This document shows, piece by piece, positions 34,364-46,654 of a stretch of 64,000 nucleotides of DNA. The position numbers were made by a program, and so were the translations under genes. The notes beneath the pieces were generated by a model that saw only the letters and a program-made list of their open reading frames with translations, was not told the origin of the DNA and ran no database searches. Each line of letters begins with the position of its first letter. Positions within the stretch are counted from its first letter, which is position 1. The DNA is from Escherichia coli. Lineage in GTDB: Bacteria; Pseudomonadota; Gammaproteobacteria; Enterobacterales; Enterobacteriaceae. The stretch is from the NCBI RefSeq assembly GCF_011881725.1, contig NZ_JAATUR010000009.1, forward strand, positions 42,986-106,985, given 5' to 3'.

Positions 34364-35569
34364 TTAGCGTAAGTTAACCAGCGTGTTGAGGATCTGGTCC
34401 TGAGTTTTGATGGTCTGGGCGTTAGACTGATAGTTACGTTGGGCAACAATCATATTGACCAGCTCTTTACTGAGATCGACGTTAGACGCTTCCAGCGCAC
34501 CATTGGTCAACGTGCCAAAGTTGCCCGTCCCGGCAGTCCCCAACAGCGCCACGCCAGAAGACTGCGTCGCAGACCAGACGTTGTCGCCTTCGGATGCCAG
34601 CCCTTCGTTGTTGGCAAAGTTCGCCAGCACAATCTGCCCCAGCAGTTGGGTTTGTTCGTTCGAATAGTTACCGACTACCGTACCGTCATCGTTGATTTGA
34701 TAACTCACCAGATCCCCCGGTTTGTAGCCGTTCTGGGTGGTAGCCACAATATTGTTAGCACCGGTGTTTTGCTGCATGGAGTTGAGGAAGCTGAGGCTGA
34801 ACGTGGCGGGTTCTGCGCCGTTAATTGCGCCGGTGGTAATATCCTCTGTTGGATCTGACGTCAGAACACCATTGGCATTAAATACCAGGGTCGTTGCAGG
34901 GTCAGCCTTACCCGAAGGATCACTACTATCCTGGGTGTAGACCTCCCAGTTATTATCCCCGGTCTTCACAAAGTAAACGCTCATGTCATGAGCATTACCC
35001 TGACTATCGAAAACAGTCACCGAACCTTTTTTGTTATAGCTATCCGCATTAGTAGCATCGAACGTTTTAACAGCAGGAAGCGGATCACTGGAGTTCAGGT
35101 TAATCTGCATGGACGCCGTGGTGGTGGTTTTTGCCGCCATCAGGGTATTCGGGATCGAAATATTGGTCGGATTTGCCCCCTGCTGGATGGTGGGCGGCGT
35201 ACCGGTTGCCGGATACCCGGTAAGCTGCAAACCTTGCATATTTACCAGGTTACGATTTTCATCCAGCTTAAATTGTCCGTTACGGCTGTAAAACACCGAA
35301 CCGTTACTGTCTACCAGACGGAAAAAACCGTTCTGGCTGATAGCGACGTCCAGCCCACGCCCCGTATTTGTGGTAGTGCCATCGGTAAAATCCTGAGTGA
35401 TGCCAGCAACTTTTACCCCCAGTCCCACTTTCGAACCGGCAAACATATCGGCAAAAGAGGCCGTGCCTGATTTAAAACCGTAGGTAGCGGAGTTGGCGAT
35501 ATTGTTGCCAATAACATCGAGATTGGTGGCGGCAGCGTTTAATCCGCTAACCGCTTGAGAGAAGGCCAT
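34364..35569 (-). CDS. flgE: Flagellar hook protein FlgE
   Basis: About 120 copies polymerise to the hook universal joint under the FlgD cap. 401 residues, one fewer than the K-12 length I recall. Conserved N-terminal (GNNIANSATYGFKSGTASFA) and C-terminal (EASNVDLSKELVNMIVAQRN) D0/D1 segments. The outward-facing centre, residues about 166-250, differs strongly from K-12 as remembered, including insertions and deletions (for example KTFDATNAD and SSDPSGKADPATTL). Starts 24 bases after flgD. Confidence 0.97.
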   Translation of the reverse strand: MAFSQAVSGLNAAATNLDVIGNNIANSATYGFKSGTASFADMFAGSKVGLGVKVAGITQDFTDGTTTNTGRGLDVAISQNGFFRLVDSNGSVFYSRNGQFKLDENRNLVNMQGLQLTGYPATGTPPTIQQGANPTNISIPNTLMAAKTTTTASMQINLNSSDPLPAVKTFDATNADSYNKKGSVTVFDSQGNAHDMSVYFVKTGDNNWEVYTQDSSDPSGKADPATTLVFNANGVLTSDPTEDITTGAINGAEPATFSLSFLNSMQQNTGANNIVATTQNGYKPGDLVSYQINDDGTVVGNYSNEQTQLLGQIVLANFANNEGLASEGDNVWSATQSSGVALLGTAGTGNFGTLTNGALEASNVDLSKELVNMIVAQRNYQSNAQTIKTQDQILNTLVNLR

Positions 35570-35593
35570 GACTGACTCCTGATATATGAAGGC

Positions 35594-36289
35594 TTAAATG
35601 ATCTGCCGTACTTCGTCGAGGGTGGTGGTGCCGTAAGTCCCGAGATCCAGCGTGTTACCGTTACTGTCGCGAATCACGCCCTGTACAAGCGCAAACTGCA
35701 ATGGTTGGGCAACCAACTGCGTACCGCCGTTGCTGGCGCTAATTGCCACGTTATAAGAACCGTTCGGCGCAGTCGTACCATCAGTCAACGTGCCGTCCCA
35801 GGTGAAACTGTGGACTCCGGCGCTTAGTTCACCAATATCAATGGTGCGCACAACTGCGCCATTTTTATCGGTTATGGTCGCGGTCACTTTGTCTGCAGCC
35901 TGTTGTAGCTCAACACCAAACGGCGTGGTGGTGATCACCGCCCCTTCTTCACTGCCTGTACCGGCAAGAATTGTGGTGCCGGGGATCATTACGCCGTGAC
36001 CAATCAGGTTGCTGGCCTGTAGCGACTGGCTGTTATCAATCTGTCCTGAAATCGAACCGAGTGTGGTGTTGAGCTTTTCAATCCCGCTGACCGTGCTGAT
36101 TTGCGCCAGTTGTGACGTCAGCTCGTTGTTTTCCATTGGATTGGTCGGATCCTGGTTTTTCAGTTGCGCCACCAGCAAAGTCAGAAAGCTGCTCTGTAAA
36201 TCTGCGGCGTTACTGCCCGTAATTGAACTGCTGCTGGTAGTGCTGACGCCGGTATTTGTTGGATCGGTGGTGGTTACCGCAATGGACAT
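35594..36289 (-). CDS. flgD: FlgD, hook cap (scaffolding) protein
   Basis: Caps the hook while FlgE is added and is later displaced by FlgK. 231 residues: an N-terminal low-complexity Ser/Thr region carrying the export signal, the conserved SFLTLLVAQLKNQDPTNPME (about 36-55), and a C-terminal beta domain with FlgD Ig-like and tudor-like folds (VHSFTWDGTLTDGTTAPNG). Eleven bases after flgC. Confidence 0.96.
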   Translation of the reverse strand: MSIAVTTTDPTNTGVSTTSSSSITGSNAADLQSSFLTLLVAQLKNQDPTNPMENNELTSQLAQISTVSGIEKLNTTLGSISGQIDNSQSLQASNLIGHGVMIPGTTILAGTGSEEGAVITTTPFGVELQQAADKVTATITDKNGAVVRTIDIGELSAGVHSFTWDGTLTDGTTAPNGSYNVAISASNGGTQLVAQPLQFALVQGVIRDSNGNTLDLGTYGTTTLDEVRQII

Positions 36290-36300
36290 GGTTTTCTCCT

Positions 36301-36705
36301 TTATTGACCGAGCGTGAGGGTTTTCAGCATCATGCTTTTCACCGTATTGAGCACTTCAACGTTGGCCTGATAGCTGCGCGACGCCGACATGGTGTTAACC
36401 ATCTCGCCTACCACATCGACGTTTGGCATTTTCACGTATCCCTTCGCGTCCGCCAGCGGATTGCCCGGCTCATAAACCAGTTTGTCCGGGGCCTGACTTT
36501 CAATCACGTCAGCCACTTTGACTCCGCCCGTCGCAGCCCCTGGCGCGGCATTCACCTGGAACACCACCTGTTTTGCCCGATACGGCTGACCATCTGGCCC
36601 CGTCACGCTGTCAGCGTTGGCCAGGTTACTGGCTGCCACGTTCAGACGCTGAGACTGAGCGGTTAACGCCGATCCAGCGATATCAAAAATATTCAGCAGT
36701 GCCAT
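36301..36705 (-). CDS. flgC: Flagellar proximal rod protein FlgC
   Basis: 134 residues with the rod motif near the N-terminus ([15 protein letters not shown]) and the C-terminal [20 protein letters not shown] helix. Component of the proximal rod; starts three bases after flgB. Confidence 0.97.
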
Positions 36706-36708
36706 CCG

Positions 36709-37125
36709 TTAATTCCCGCTTTGTAATACGTTCATCATGCCTTTGATTTGCCCGCTCAAGGCGCTAAGGCTCATCTGGTATTGCAGGCTGTTATCGGCAA
36801 ACTGGGTGCGTTCGCGATCCATATCCACGGTATTACCGTCCAGTGAAGGTTGGTCCGGGATCCGGTACTGCAATTCTGTAGCCGGAGGTGACAACGCCTG
36901 TGCTGGAATATGCTGCGACGAGGTCAGCGTCAGCGCGACCACACTGGTTTCATCTCTCCCACGCTGCATCACTTTTTTAAGTTCACTGGCAAAATCCATA
37001 TCGCGCGCCTGATAACCTGGGGTATCAGCATTGGCGATGTTTGCTGCCAGCACTTCCTGACGCTGGGCGCGCAGATTGAGTGCCTCTTGTTGAAAACGTA
37101 AGGCGGCGTCGAGCTTATCGAGCAT
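36709..37125 (-). CDS. flgB: Flagellar proximal rod protein FlgB
   Basis: 138 residues. N-terminal [20 protein letters not shown] is the rod signature; [20 protein letters not shown] is conserved in FlgB. First gene of the class II operon flgBCDEFGHIJ and first rod component next to the MS ring/FliE. Divergent from flgA over a 154-base control region. Confidence 0.97.
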   Translation of the reverse strand: MLDKLDAALRFQQEALNLRAQRQEVLAANIANADTPGYQARDMDFASELKKVMQRGRDETSVVALTLTSSQHIPAQALSPPATELQYRIPDQPSLDGNTVDMDRERTQFADNSLQYQMSLSALSGQIKGMMNVLQSGN

Positions 37126-37279
37126 ATCTCCTCCGCAGGTATCAAAATTCTGCCGTCAGCTTAAATGCCTTTACGCGCGCGTTATCGGCGGAATAAACGC
37201 AAAATGGGTCGCTATTTATGCCGTTGATGGTCATTTTCCACAGGTACAATTCACGCTGTAGAAATGGCTGGGGGCGAAA
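37126..37279. promoter_or_regulatory. Divergent flgA-flgB control region
   Basis: 154 bases between the start codons of flgB (-) and flgA (+). In E. coli both directions are class II promoters activated by FlhD4C2. The FlhDC boxes are too degenerate to mark by eye here, and I saw no clear -35, as expected for activator-dependent promoters. Confidence 0.6.
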
Positions 37280-37939
37280 ATGCTGGCAATAAAACGTAGC
37301 GTGGCGATCATCGCGATGTTGTTCAGTCCACTGAGTACGGCTGGTGATTTCCCCTCACAATTACAAACCTTTTTTGTTGCGCAACTTGCAGGGTTAAGTG
37401 ATGAGGTCCACGTCTCTATTCGCACTGCACCCAATTTATTGCCGCCGTGCGAACAGCCTCTGCTTTCCATGACCAATACCACCCGCCTGTGGGGCAATGT
37501 GAATCTGCTGGCACGCTGCGGCGGCAATAAGCATTACGTGCAAGTGAATGTACAGGCGACAGGGAATTATGTTGTTGCAGCAATGCCTGTTGTGCGTGGA
37601 GGAACGCTTGACGCTGGAAGTGTAAAACTTAAACGTGGCAGACTGGATACACTACCACCGCGTACCGTTCTGGATGTTAATCAACTGGTTGATGCGGTAA
37701 GCCTGCGCGATTTGGTCCCCGGACAACCTATACAGCTGACTATGCTGCGGCAGGCCTGGCGGGTAAAAGCAGGACAACGCGTTAACGTGATTGCCCGTGG
37801 CGATGGTTTCAGTGCAAATGCTGAAGGTCTGGCGCTGAATAACGCTTCCGTCGCGCAAAAGGCCCGCGTGAGAATGATATCGGGCCAGGTCGTCAGTGGC
37901 TTAGTGGATGCTGATGGGAATATTCTTATAAACCTGTAA
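37280..37939 (+). CDS. flgA: FlgA, P-ring assembly chaperone
   Basis: Periplasmic chaperone for FlgI polymerisation. Signal peptide (about 1-21, MLFSPLSTAG). SAF-domain C-terminal region with VVRGGTLDAG and LRDLVPGQPIQLTMLRQAWR. 219 residues. Secreted by Sec, like its client FlgI. It is divergent from flgB and followed by flgM, which can be transcribed both from here and from its own promoter. Confidence 0.96.
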   Translation: MLAIKRSVAIIAMLFSPLSTAGDFPSQLQTFFVAQLAGLSDEVHVSIRTAPNLLPPCEQPLLSMTNTTRLWGNVNLLARCGGNKHYVQVNVQATGNYVVAAMPVVRGGTLDAGSVKLKRGRLDTLPPRTVLDVNQLVDAVSLRDLVPGQPIQLTMLRQAWRVKAGQRVNVIARGDGFSANAEGLALNNASVAQKARVRMISGQVVSGLVDADGNILINL

Positions 37940-37944
37940 GCTAT

Positions 37945-37971
37945 TAAAGATTGCCCGTCCATTGCCGATAA
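37945..37971 (+). promoter_or_regulatory. Sigma-28 (FliA) promoter of flgMN
   Basis: TAAA, exactly 15 bases, then GCCGATAA: a perfect match to the FliA consensus. It lies 43 bases before the flgM ATG, in the flgA-flgM gap. It makes the anti-sigma factor gene part of the regulon it controls. Confidence 0.95.
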
Positions 37972-38014
37972 ATAAGCAACAAATGATAAAAGCGCCCTCA
38001 ATGAGGAATAAACC

Positions 38015-38308
38015 ATGAGTATTGACCGCACTTCCCCCCTGAAGCCTGTAAGCACTATTCAGCCACGCGAAACCAGTGACGCTCCGGTAGCTAATACCCG
38101 CACAGCAAAAACGACTGCTACCGCCAGTACCAGCGTCAAGTTAAGCGATGCACAGGCAACACTGATGCAACCTGGCAGCAGTGATATCAATCTTGAACGC
38201 GTAGAAGCATTAAAATTGGCAATTCGTAATGGTGAACTAAAAATGGATATCGGCAAAATTGCTGATGCGTTGATCAACGAAGTGCAACAAGATTTACTGA
38301 GTAAATAA
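38015..38308 (+). CDS. flgM: FlgM, anti-sigma-28 factor
   Basis: 97 residues, largely disordered. It holds FliA (sigma-28) inactive until the hook is finished, when it is exported through the flagellum, releasing late gene expression. N-terminal half (export signal) is rich in Thr, Ala and Ser; the C-terminal half (about 45-97, [20 protein letters not shown]) binds sigma. ATG follows AATGAGGAATAAACC. flgN follows four bases later. Confidence 0.97.
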   Translation: MSIDRTSPLKPVSTIQPRETSDAPVANTRTAKTTATASTSVKLSDAQATLMQPGSSDINLERVEALKLAIRNGELKMDIGKIADALINEVQQDLLSK

Positions 38309-38312
38309 TCAG

Positions 38313-38729
38313 ATGCCGCGTCTTGCTGAGATTCTCAACCAGATGTCTGTGGTGCTTAACGATCTCAATATAGTGATGGTCCAGGAGCAGCAACATCTCT
38401 CTATGGGGCAGTTCACCGGTAGCCAGCTGCAACATATTACAGAACAAAAAAGCTCAATGCTGGCGACACTGGATTACCTGGAACAGCTGCGTCGGCAGGC
38501 ACCGGATAGAGAAAATAGCGACGATATTGCTCAATGTTGGCAGGAGATCAACGAGAAAACGCAGCAACTGCGCCAGTTAAATCAACATAACGGCTGGCTA
38601 CTGGAAGGGCTGATTGAGCGCAATCAACAGGCATTGGAAATGCTGAAACCGCATCAGGAGCCGACACTGTACGGGGCGAACGGTCAGACCTCAACACCCT
38701 GGCGCAGTGGTAAAAAGATATCTATCTGA
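38313..38729 (+). CDS. flgN: FlgN, chaperone of FlgK and FlgL
   Basis: 138 residues, helical and rich in Gln, Leu and Glu. It binds the C-terminal helices of the junction proteins FlgK and FlgL in the cytoplasm and brings them to the export gate. Long coiled-coil forming stretches run from about 1 to 110. Cotranscribed with flgM. Confidence 0.95.
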   Translation: MPRLAEILNQMSVVLNDLNIVMVQEQQHLSMGQFTGSQLQHITEQKSSMLATLDYLEQLRRQAPDRENSDDIAQCWQEINEKTQQLRQLNQHNGWLLEGLIERNQQALEMLKPHQEPTLYGANGQTSTPWRSGKKISI

Positions 38730-38738
38730 GGTTTTTCT

Positions 38739-38759
38739 CCGGCCTGCGATGCAGGCCGG
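38739..38759. terminator. Hairpin between convergent flgN and murJ
   Basis: CCGGCCTGC-GAT-GCAGGCCGG is a perfect 9-bp stem ten bases after flgN and ten bases after the murJ stop on the other strand. T runs are poor on both sides, so it may be a weak bidirectional terminator or a 3' protection element. Confidence 0.5.
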
Positions 38760-38768
38760 AATTCACAG

Positions 38769-40388
<1,620 letters not shown>

Positions 40389-40413
40389 TTACTACCGCCA
40401 GATGTTACAGGGT

Positions 40414-41337
40414 TTATTCACTCATCGCATCGCGCCAGATCTTGTCAACGATGCGTTGCGCCAGCACCGCCTGTTCACCAGCGGTTTGCGGAACTGTCTG
40501 ATTTTGCACACATTCAATGAAATGGCGCGCGCAACCAACAAATCCACGCTGCTCGAGGGTACTTTGCCAGCCAGGAATTGGTTTATGCACCACGCCCTGC
40601 CCGCGCTCCTCACGCCATTCACGCATATCGGTGATGTCGATTAATGCCCCTTCAGTTACGGCCTGCACAGCTTCACGCTGACTTCCGGCACGGCGATGCA
40701 TACAGGTGGTGATTTGTAACTGACCGACAGAAAAATGGTGCTCGGCAAACAGCATTTCGCCCGACTCATTGGTCAGCAACGTACCGCTTTCGAGGGTTGC
40801 ATTGCTGCCAGACAACCACAGCGCGGTATCCACCACATGCAGATAATCATCCAGCAACGTGAAATAAAGATCGTGTGGCCCGACGCTATTAGCACGATGT
40901 TTATCCATTCTAAGCGAGGACGCACTGGCAAGCTGTGTTTTTAACTCACTGTACAGCGGAGCGAAACGGCGGTTAAACCCGACCATCAGTGTCAGTTTTT
41001 TGCGCGCTGCAAGTTCTACCAGTCGCTCGGCATCGCGCAGATTTTCCGCAAGCGGTTTATCGACACAGACATGAACGCCTGCATTTAATAATGCACTGAC
41101 CACTTCAAAGTGGCTGGCGGTGCTGGAATGCACGAAAACCGCGTCACAACAGGCAGCAAGACTGGATAACGAATCGGCATAAGGAATGCGCCAGCTTTCA
41201 CAAATTGGCAGAGCTTTCTCACGCGTTGGCGACCACGCTCCTTGTAACGTCCAGTCAGACGCTGCCGCCAGCACCGGTAACCACGCTTTTTGCGCGATGC
41301 CGCCTAATCCCACTACGCCGATACGTAATTTTTTCAC
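40414..41337 (-). CDS. yceM: YceM (MviM), Gfo/Idh/MocA-family oxidoreductase
   Basis: Predicted NAD(P)-dependent dehydrogenase of unknown substrate. N-terminal Rossmann motif GVVGLGGIAQKAW (about 7-19) and the family EKP-like motif as VCVDKPLAEN (about 93-102, Lys in DKP); GFNRRFAP follows. GTG start at 41337 gives 307 residues with GGAG six bases before it; the ATG 11 codons upstream overlaps yceH. It sits between yceH and murJ, but no link to wall synthesis has been shown. Confidence 0.94.
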   Translation of the reverse strand: MKKLRIGVVGLGGIAQKAWLPVLAAASDWTLQGAWSPTREKALPICESWRIPYADSLSSLAACCDAVFVHSSTASHFEVVSALLNAGVHVCVDKPLAENLRDAERLVELAARKKLTLMVGFNRRFAPLYSELKTQLASASSLRMDKHRANSVGPHDLYFTLLDDYLHVVDTALWLSGSNATLESGTLLTNESGEMLFAEHHFSVGQLQITTCMHRRAGSQREAVQAVTEGALIDITDMREWREERGQGVVHKPIPGWQSTLEQRGFVGCARHFIECVQNQTVPQTAGEQAVLAQRIVDKIWRDAMSE

Positions 41338-41338
41338 A

Positions 41339-42581
<1,243 letters not shown>

Positions 42582-42816
42582 TCTATACCTACTCCTTCCC
42601 GTAACGTCTTTAATACGCTGTAAGTATTACTATACCTGCGCAACCAGAGCCTGTGAAAAGTCCAAAATGTCATCTTTTGCATTATTCACATATTTGATAA
42701 AAACTCTCTATCAAAGCGACGTTTTGATAAAAAAATATTGTCCCCGATATGATGGGAAAAGTCTTAGCGGCAATGCAGAATAGAAAGTGCTCATTTTTTA
42801 TTTCCCGGGAGGGGAA

Positions 42817-44025
42817 ATGTCGCGCGTATCGCAGGCGAGGAACCTGGGTAAATATTTCCTTCTCGTCGATAATATGCTGGTCGTGCTGGGGTTCTTTGTT
42901 GTCTTCCCGCTGATCTCAATCCGCTTCGTTGATCAAATGGGCTGGGCCGCCGTAATGGTCGGTATTGCTCTCGGTCTGCGTCAGTTCATTCAGCAAGGTT
43001 TGGGTATTTTCGGCGGCGCTATTGCCGACCGTTTTGGCGCTAAACCGATGATCGTTACCGGTATGCTGATGCGCGCTGCCGGATTCGCCACCATGGGTAT
43101 TGCCCACGAACCCTGGATGCTGTGGTTTTCATGTTTGCTCTCGGGACTCGGCGGTACGTTATTTGATCCACCGCGTTCGGCGCTGGTGGTGAAATTAATT
43201 CGTCCGGAACAACGGGGCCGTTTTTTCTCCCTGTTGATGATGCAGGACAGCGCGGGTGCGGTCATTGGCGCGCTGTTGGGCAGTTGGTTATTGCAATACG
43301 ATTTTCGCCTGGTCTGCGCCACGGGAGCAATTCTGTTTGTACTGTGTGCAGCGTTTAACGCCTGGTTGTTACCTGCGTGGAAACTCTCTACCGTGCGCAC
43401 GCCAGTCCGCGAAGGCATGGCCCGCGTGATGCGCGACAAGCGTTTTGTCACCTATGTCCTGACACTCGCGGGCTACTACATGCTGGCTGTGCAGGTGATG
43501 CTGATGCTGCCGATTATGGTCAACGACGTTGCCGGAGCGCCCTCTGCCGTTAAATGGATGTATGCCATTGAAGCGTGTCTGTCGTTAACGTTGCTTTACC
43601 CTATCGCCCGCTGGAGCGAAAAGCGTTTTCGTCTGGAACACCGGTTGATGGCTGGATTGTTGATAATGTCATTAAGCATGATACCAGTGGGCATGGTCAG
43701 CGGCCTGCAACAGCTCTTCACCCTGATTTGTCTGTTTTACATTGGCTCGATCATTGCCGAACCTGCGCGTGAAACGCTTAGTGCCTCATTGGCGGACGCA
43801 CGAGCGCGCGGCAGCTACATGGGGTTTAGTCGGCTGGGCCTGGCGATTGGCGGCGCTATTGGCTATATCGGCGGCGGATGGCTGTTTGACCTGGGTAAAT
43901 CCACGCAACAACCGGAATTGCCGTGGATGATGTTGGGCGTTATTGGCATCATTACCTTCCTTGCGTTGGGCTGGCAATTTAGCCATAAACGTGCCGCGCG
44001 TCGGTTGCTGGAACGCGACGCCTGA
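42817..44025 (+). CDS. mdtH: MdtH, major-facilitator multidrug exporter
   Basis: Twelve-span drug:proton antiporter of the DHA1 type; overexpression in E. coli gives norfloxacin and enoxacin resistance. The MFS motif A appears as [13 protein letters not shown] (about 66-78) and [20 protein letters not shown] lies in the C-terminal half. ATG at 42817 follows GGGAGGGGAA and gives 402 residues; an upstream ATG would add ten residues containing that ribosome site. Confidence 0.95.
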   Translation: MSRVSQARNLGKYFLLVDNMLVVLGFFVVFPLISIRFVDQMGWAAVMVGIALGLRQFIQQGLGIFGGAIADRFGAKPMIVTGMLMRAAGFATMGIAHEPWMLWFSCLLSGLGGTLFDPPRSALVVKLIRPEQRGRFFSLLMMQDSAGAVIGALLGSWLLQYDFRLVCATGAILFVLCAAFNAWLLPAWKLSTVRTPVREGMARVMRDKRFVTYVLTLAGYYMLAVQVMLMLPIMVNDVAGAPSAVKWMYAIEACLSLTLLYPIARWSEKRFRLEHRLMAGLLIMSLSMIPVGMVSGLQQLFTLICLFYIGSIIAEPARETLSASLADARARGSYMGFSRLGLAIGGAIGYIGGGWLFDLGKSTQQPELPWMMLGVIGIITFLALGWQFSHKRAARRLLERDA

Positions 44026-44088
44026 TTTGATACTCCTCCCTGACTCCTCCATACTGAAAGTGAACTGACAGCCAAATGGAGGAGTCAC

Positions 44089-44736
44089 GTGAAGCTATAT
44101 ATCTACGATCACTGCCCTTACTGCCTCAAAGCCCGCATGATTTTCGGTCTTAAAAATATCCCCGTCGAATTACATGTTCTGCTCAACGACGATGCAGAAA
44201 CGCCCACCCGGATGGTCGGTCAAAAACAGGTTCCTATTCTGCAAAAAGATGACAGCCGCTATATGCCAGAAAGCATGGACATTGTTCACTATGTTGATAA
44301 GCTCGACGGCAAACCGTTACTGACGGGTAAACGCTCCCCCGCCATTGAAGAGTGGCTACGCAAGGTGAACGGCTACGCCAATAAACTGCTGTTGCCGCGT
44401 TTTGCCAAATCGGCTTTTGATGAGTTTTCTACTCCCGCAGCACGCAAATACTTCATCGACAAGAAAGAGGCAAGCGCGGGTAATTTTGCCGAGCTTCTCT
44501 CTCATTCTGATGGATTGATTAAAAATATCAGCGATGATTTACGTGCATTGGATAAACTTATCGTCAAACCGAACGCCGTGAATGGTGAACTTTCGGAAGA
44601 TGATATTCAGCTATTTCCGCTACTGCGTAATCTGACGCTGGTTGCCGGCATAAACTGGCCAAGCCGCGTCGCTGATTACCGCGATAACATGGCGAAACAG
44701 ACACAAATCAATTTGTTATCATCAATGGCGATTTAA
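44089..44736 (+). CDS. grxB: Glutaredoxin 2
   Basis: Large, GST-like glutaredoxin that reduces disulphides and mixed glutathione disulphides. The active site CPYC is at 9-12 in an N-terminal thioredoxin fold, with VPILQKDD and ES(M)D as glutathione contacts, and an all-helical C-terminal GST domain from about 85. Start is GTG at 44089, right after GGAGGAGTCAC; 215 residues. Confidence 0.96.
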   Translation: MKLYIYDHCPYCLKARMIFGLKNIPVELHVLLNDDAETPTRMVGQKQVPILQKDDSRYMPESMDIVHYVDKLDGKPLLTGKRSPAIEEWLRKVNGYANKLLLPRFAKSAFDEFSTPAARKYFIDKKEASAGNFAELLSHSDGLIKNISDDLRALDKLIVKPNAVNGELSEDDIQLFPLLRNLTLVAGINWPSRVADYRDNMAKQTQINLLSSMAI

Positions 44737-44750
44737 TCCTGAGCCGCCGC

Positions 44751-44800
44751 GGCAGCCTGTATTCGCAGGTTGCCGCCATTTTCAGTTTTTTCTGCTGGCG
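44751..44800 (+). terminator. grxB terminator
   Basis: GGCAGCCTG-TATTCG-CAGGTTGCC stem followed after a short spacer by TTTTCAGTTTTTTCT, 15 bases after grxB. Confidence 0.55.
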
Positions 44801-44869
44801 AGTTTATCGCTGGTGACACATGCTGCGTTGTGTCAGGATACTGGCGCAGATTTCATGTCGAGGACTACC

Positions 44870-45430
44870 ATGAACAAGTTTTTATTTGCCGCTGCATTGA
44901 TCGTCAGTGGCCTGCTCGTTGGCTGTAATCAACTCACCCAATACACCATCACCGAACAAGAAATTAACCAGTCGCTTGCGAAACATAACAATTTCTCAAA
45001 AGATATTGGTTTGCCCGGCGTGGCTGACGCCCATATCGTTCTGACAAACCTGACCAGCCAAATTGGTCGCGAAGAGCCTAATAAGGTTACCCTAACCGGG
45101 GACGCCAATCTGGATATGAACTCTCTGTTCGGTAGCCAAAAAGCAACCATGAAACTGAAGTTGAAAGCGCTACCGGTGTTTGATAAAGAGAAAGGCGCTA
45201 TCTTCCTGAAAGAGATGGAAGTGGTCGACGCGACCGTGCAGCCGGAAAAAATGCAAACCGTAATGCAAACGTTACTTCCCTATTTGAACCAGGCATTACG
45301 CAATTACTTTAACCAGCAACCTGCTTACGTCCTGCGCGAAGATGGCAGCCAGGGCGAAGCAATGGCGAAAAAACTGGCGAAAGGCATTGAAGTGAAACCG
45401 GGTGAAATAGTCATTCCGTTCACTGATTAA
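44870..45430 (+). CDS. yceB: YceB, DUF1439 lipoprotein
   Basis: 186 residues with lipobox LLVGC (Cys19) and a beta-rich lipid-binding-like mature domain containing VKLKLKALPVF-type strands (MKLKLKALPVFDKEKGAIF). Probably attached to the outer membrane. ATG at 44870 chosen because the signal peptide starts there; an ATG 19 codons upstream would bury it. Function not established; related to tubular lipid-binding proteins by fold. Confidence 0.92.
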   Translation: MNKFLFAAALIVSGLLVGCNQLTQYTITEQEINQSLAKHNNFSKDIGLPGVADAHIVLTNLTSQIGREEPNKVTLTGDANLDMNSLFGSQKATMKLKLKALPVFDKEKGAIFLKEMEVVDATVQPEKMQTVMQTLLPYLNQALRNYFNQQPAYVLREDGSQGEAMAKKLAKGIEVKPGEIVIPFTD

Positions 45431-45436
45431 TTAAGT

Positions 45437-45461
45437 GGGCGCATTTGCGCCCTTTATTTTT
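45437..45461 (+). terminator. yceB terminator
   Basis: GGGCGC-ATTT-GCGCCC stem followed by TTTATTTTT, seven bases after yceB. Confidence 0.88.
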
Positions 45462-45468
45462 CGTGCAA

Positions 45469-45484
45469 AGGAAAACGTTTCCGC
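45469..45484. promoter_or_regulatory. PurR box of the pyrC promoter
   Basis: AGGAAAACGTTTCCGC closely matches the PurR operator ACGCAAACGTTTTCGT. It overlaps the pyrC promoter -35 region, fitting known purine repression of pyrC. Confidence 0.85.
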
Positions 45485-45534
45485 TTATCCTTTGTGTCCG
45501 GCAAAACATCCCTTCAGCCGGAGCATAGAGATTA
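45485..45534 (+). promoter_or_regulatory. pyrC initiation region and SD-sequestering hairpin
   Basis: A TATCCT hexamer (45486-45491) is placed so that transcription would start in TCCGG at 45497-45501. TCCGGC (45497-45502) is an exact complement of GCCGGA (45517-45522), which contains the GGAG ribosome site before the pyrC ATG. This fits the known E. coli switch. With high CTP, RNA starts at C and the stem hides the ribosome site; with low CTP and high GTP, it starts at G, loses part of the stem and is translated. Confidence 0.8.
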
Positions 45535-46581
45535 ATGACTGCACCATCCCAGGTATTAAAGATCCGCCGCCCAGACGACTGGCACCTTCACCTCCGCGAT
45601 GGCGACATGTTAAAAACTGTCGTGCCGTATACCAGCGAAACTTATGGCCGGGCCATCGTTATGCCCAATCTGGCACCGCCTGTAACAACCGTTGAGGCTG
45701 CCGTGGCTTATCGCCAACGTATTCTTGACGCCGTACCTGACGGACACGATTTTACCCCGCTGATGACCTGTTATTTAACTGACTCGCTGGACCCCAATGA
45801 GCTGGAGCGTGGATTTAACGAAGGCGTGTTCACCGCCGCAAAACTTTACCCTGCGAACGCCACCACCAACTCCAGCCACGGCGTGACGTCGGTTGAAGCG
45901 ATCATGCCGGTACTTGAGCGCATGGAAAAAATCGGTATGCCGCTGTTGGTGCATGGTGAAGTGACACATGCAGACATCGACATTTTTGATCGTGAAGCGC
46001 GCTTTATTGAAAGTGTGATGGAACCACTGCGCCAGCGCCTGACCGCGCTGAAAGTTGTTTTCGAGCACATCACCACCAAAGATGCTGCCGACTATGTCCG
46101 TGGCGGAAATGAACTATTGGCCGCCACCATTACTCCCCAGCATCTGATGTTTAACCGTAACCATATGCTGGTTGGCGGTGTGCGTCCGCATCTCTACTGT
46201 CTGCCGATACTCAAACGCAATATTCACCAACAGGCGCTGCGTGAGCTGGCCGCCAGTGGTTTTGAACGCGTGTTTCTGGGTACCGATTCCGCGCCACATG
46301 CGCGTCATCGCAAAGAGAGTAGCTGCGGCTGTGCAGGTTGCTTTAATGCGCCAACGGCGCTGGGTAGTTACGCCACCGTATTTGAAGAAATGAATGCACT
46401 ACAGCATCTTGAAGCATTCTGTTCTTTAAACGGGCCAAAATTTTATGGATTACCGGTCAATGAATCCTTTATTGAATTGATACGCGAAGAGCAGCAAATT
46501 GCTGAAAGTATCGCTCTGACAGACGACACGCTTGTTCCTTTCCTGGCAGGGGAAACTGTACGCTGGTCTGTTAAGCAATAA
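45535..46581 (+). CDS. pyrC: Dihydroorotase
   Basis: Converts carbamoyl aspartate to dihydroorotate, third step of pyrimidine synthesis. Binuclear zinc site: HLHLRDG (His17, His19), the carboxylated lysine in AAKLYPAN (about 103), a His in LLVHGE (about 140), a His in VFEHITT (about 178) and Asp in FLGTDSAPH (about 251). 348 residues. Control by PurR and by start-site switching is visible upstream. Confidence 0.98.
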   Translation: MTAPSQVLKIRRPDDWHLHLRDGDMLKTVVPYTSETYGRAIVMPNLAPPVTTVEAAVAYRQRILDAVPDGHDFTPLMTCYLTDSLDPNELERGFNEGVFTAAKLYPANATTNSSHGVTSVEAIMPVLERMEKIGMPLLVHGEVTHADIDIFDREARFIESVMEPLRQRLTALKVVFEHITTKDAADYVRGGNELLAATITPQHLMFNRNHMLVGGVRPHLYCLPILKRNIHQQALRELAASGFERVFLGTDSAPHARHRKESSCGCAGCFNAPTALGSYATVFEEMNALQHLEAFCSLNGPKFYGLPVNESFIELIREEQQIAESIALTDDTLVPFLAGETVRWSVKQ

Positions 46582-46617
46582 AAAACGTAGCCACCTGTTG
46601 TCTTTAGATTATTTTGC

Positions 46618-46633
46618 CTGTATAAATAACCAG
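46618..46633. promoter_or_regulatory. LexA (SOS) box of dinI
   Basis: CTGTATAAATAACCAG fits the LexA consensus CTGT-N8-ACAG with one mismatch in the right half. It lies 37 bases before the dinI ATG and overlaps the promoter, giving DNA-damage induction. Confidence 0.88.
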
Positions 46634-46654
46634 TATATTCAACAGGGGGCTATT

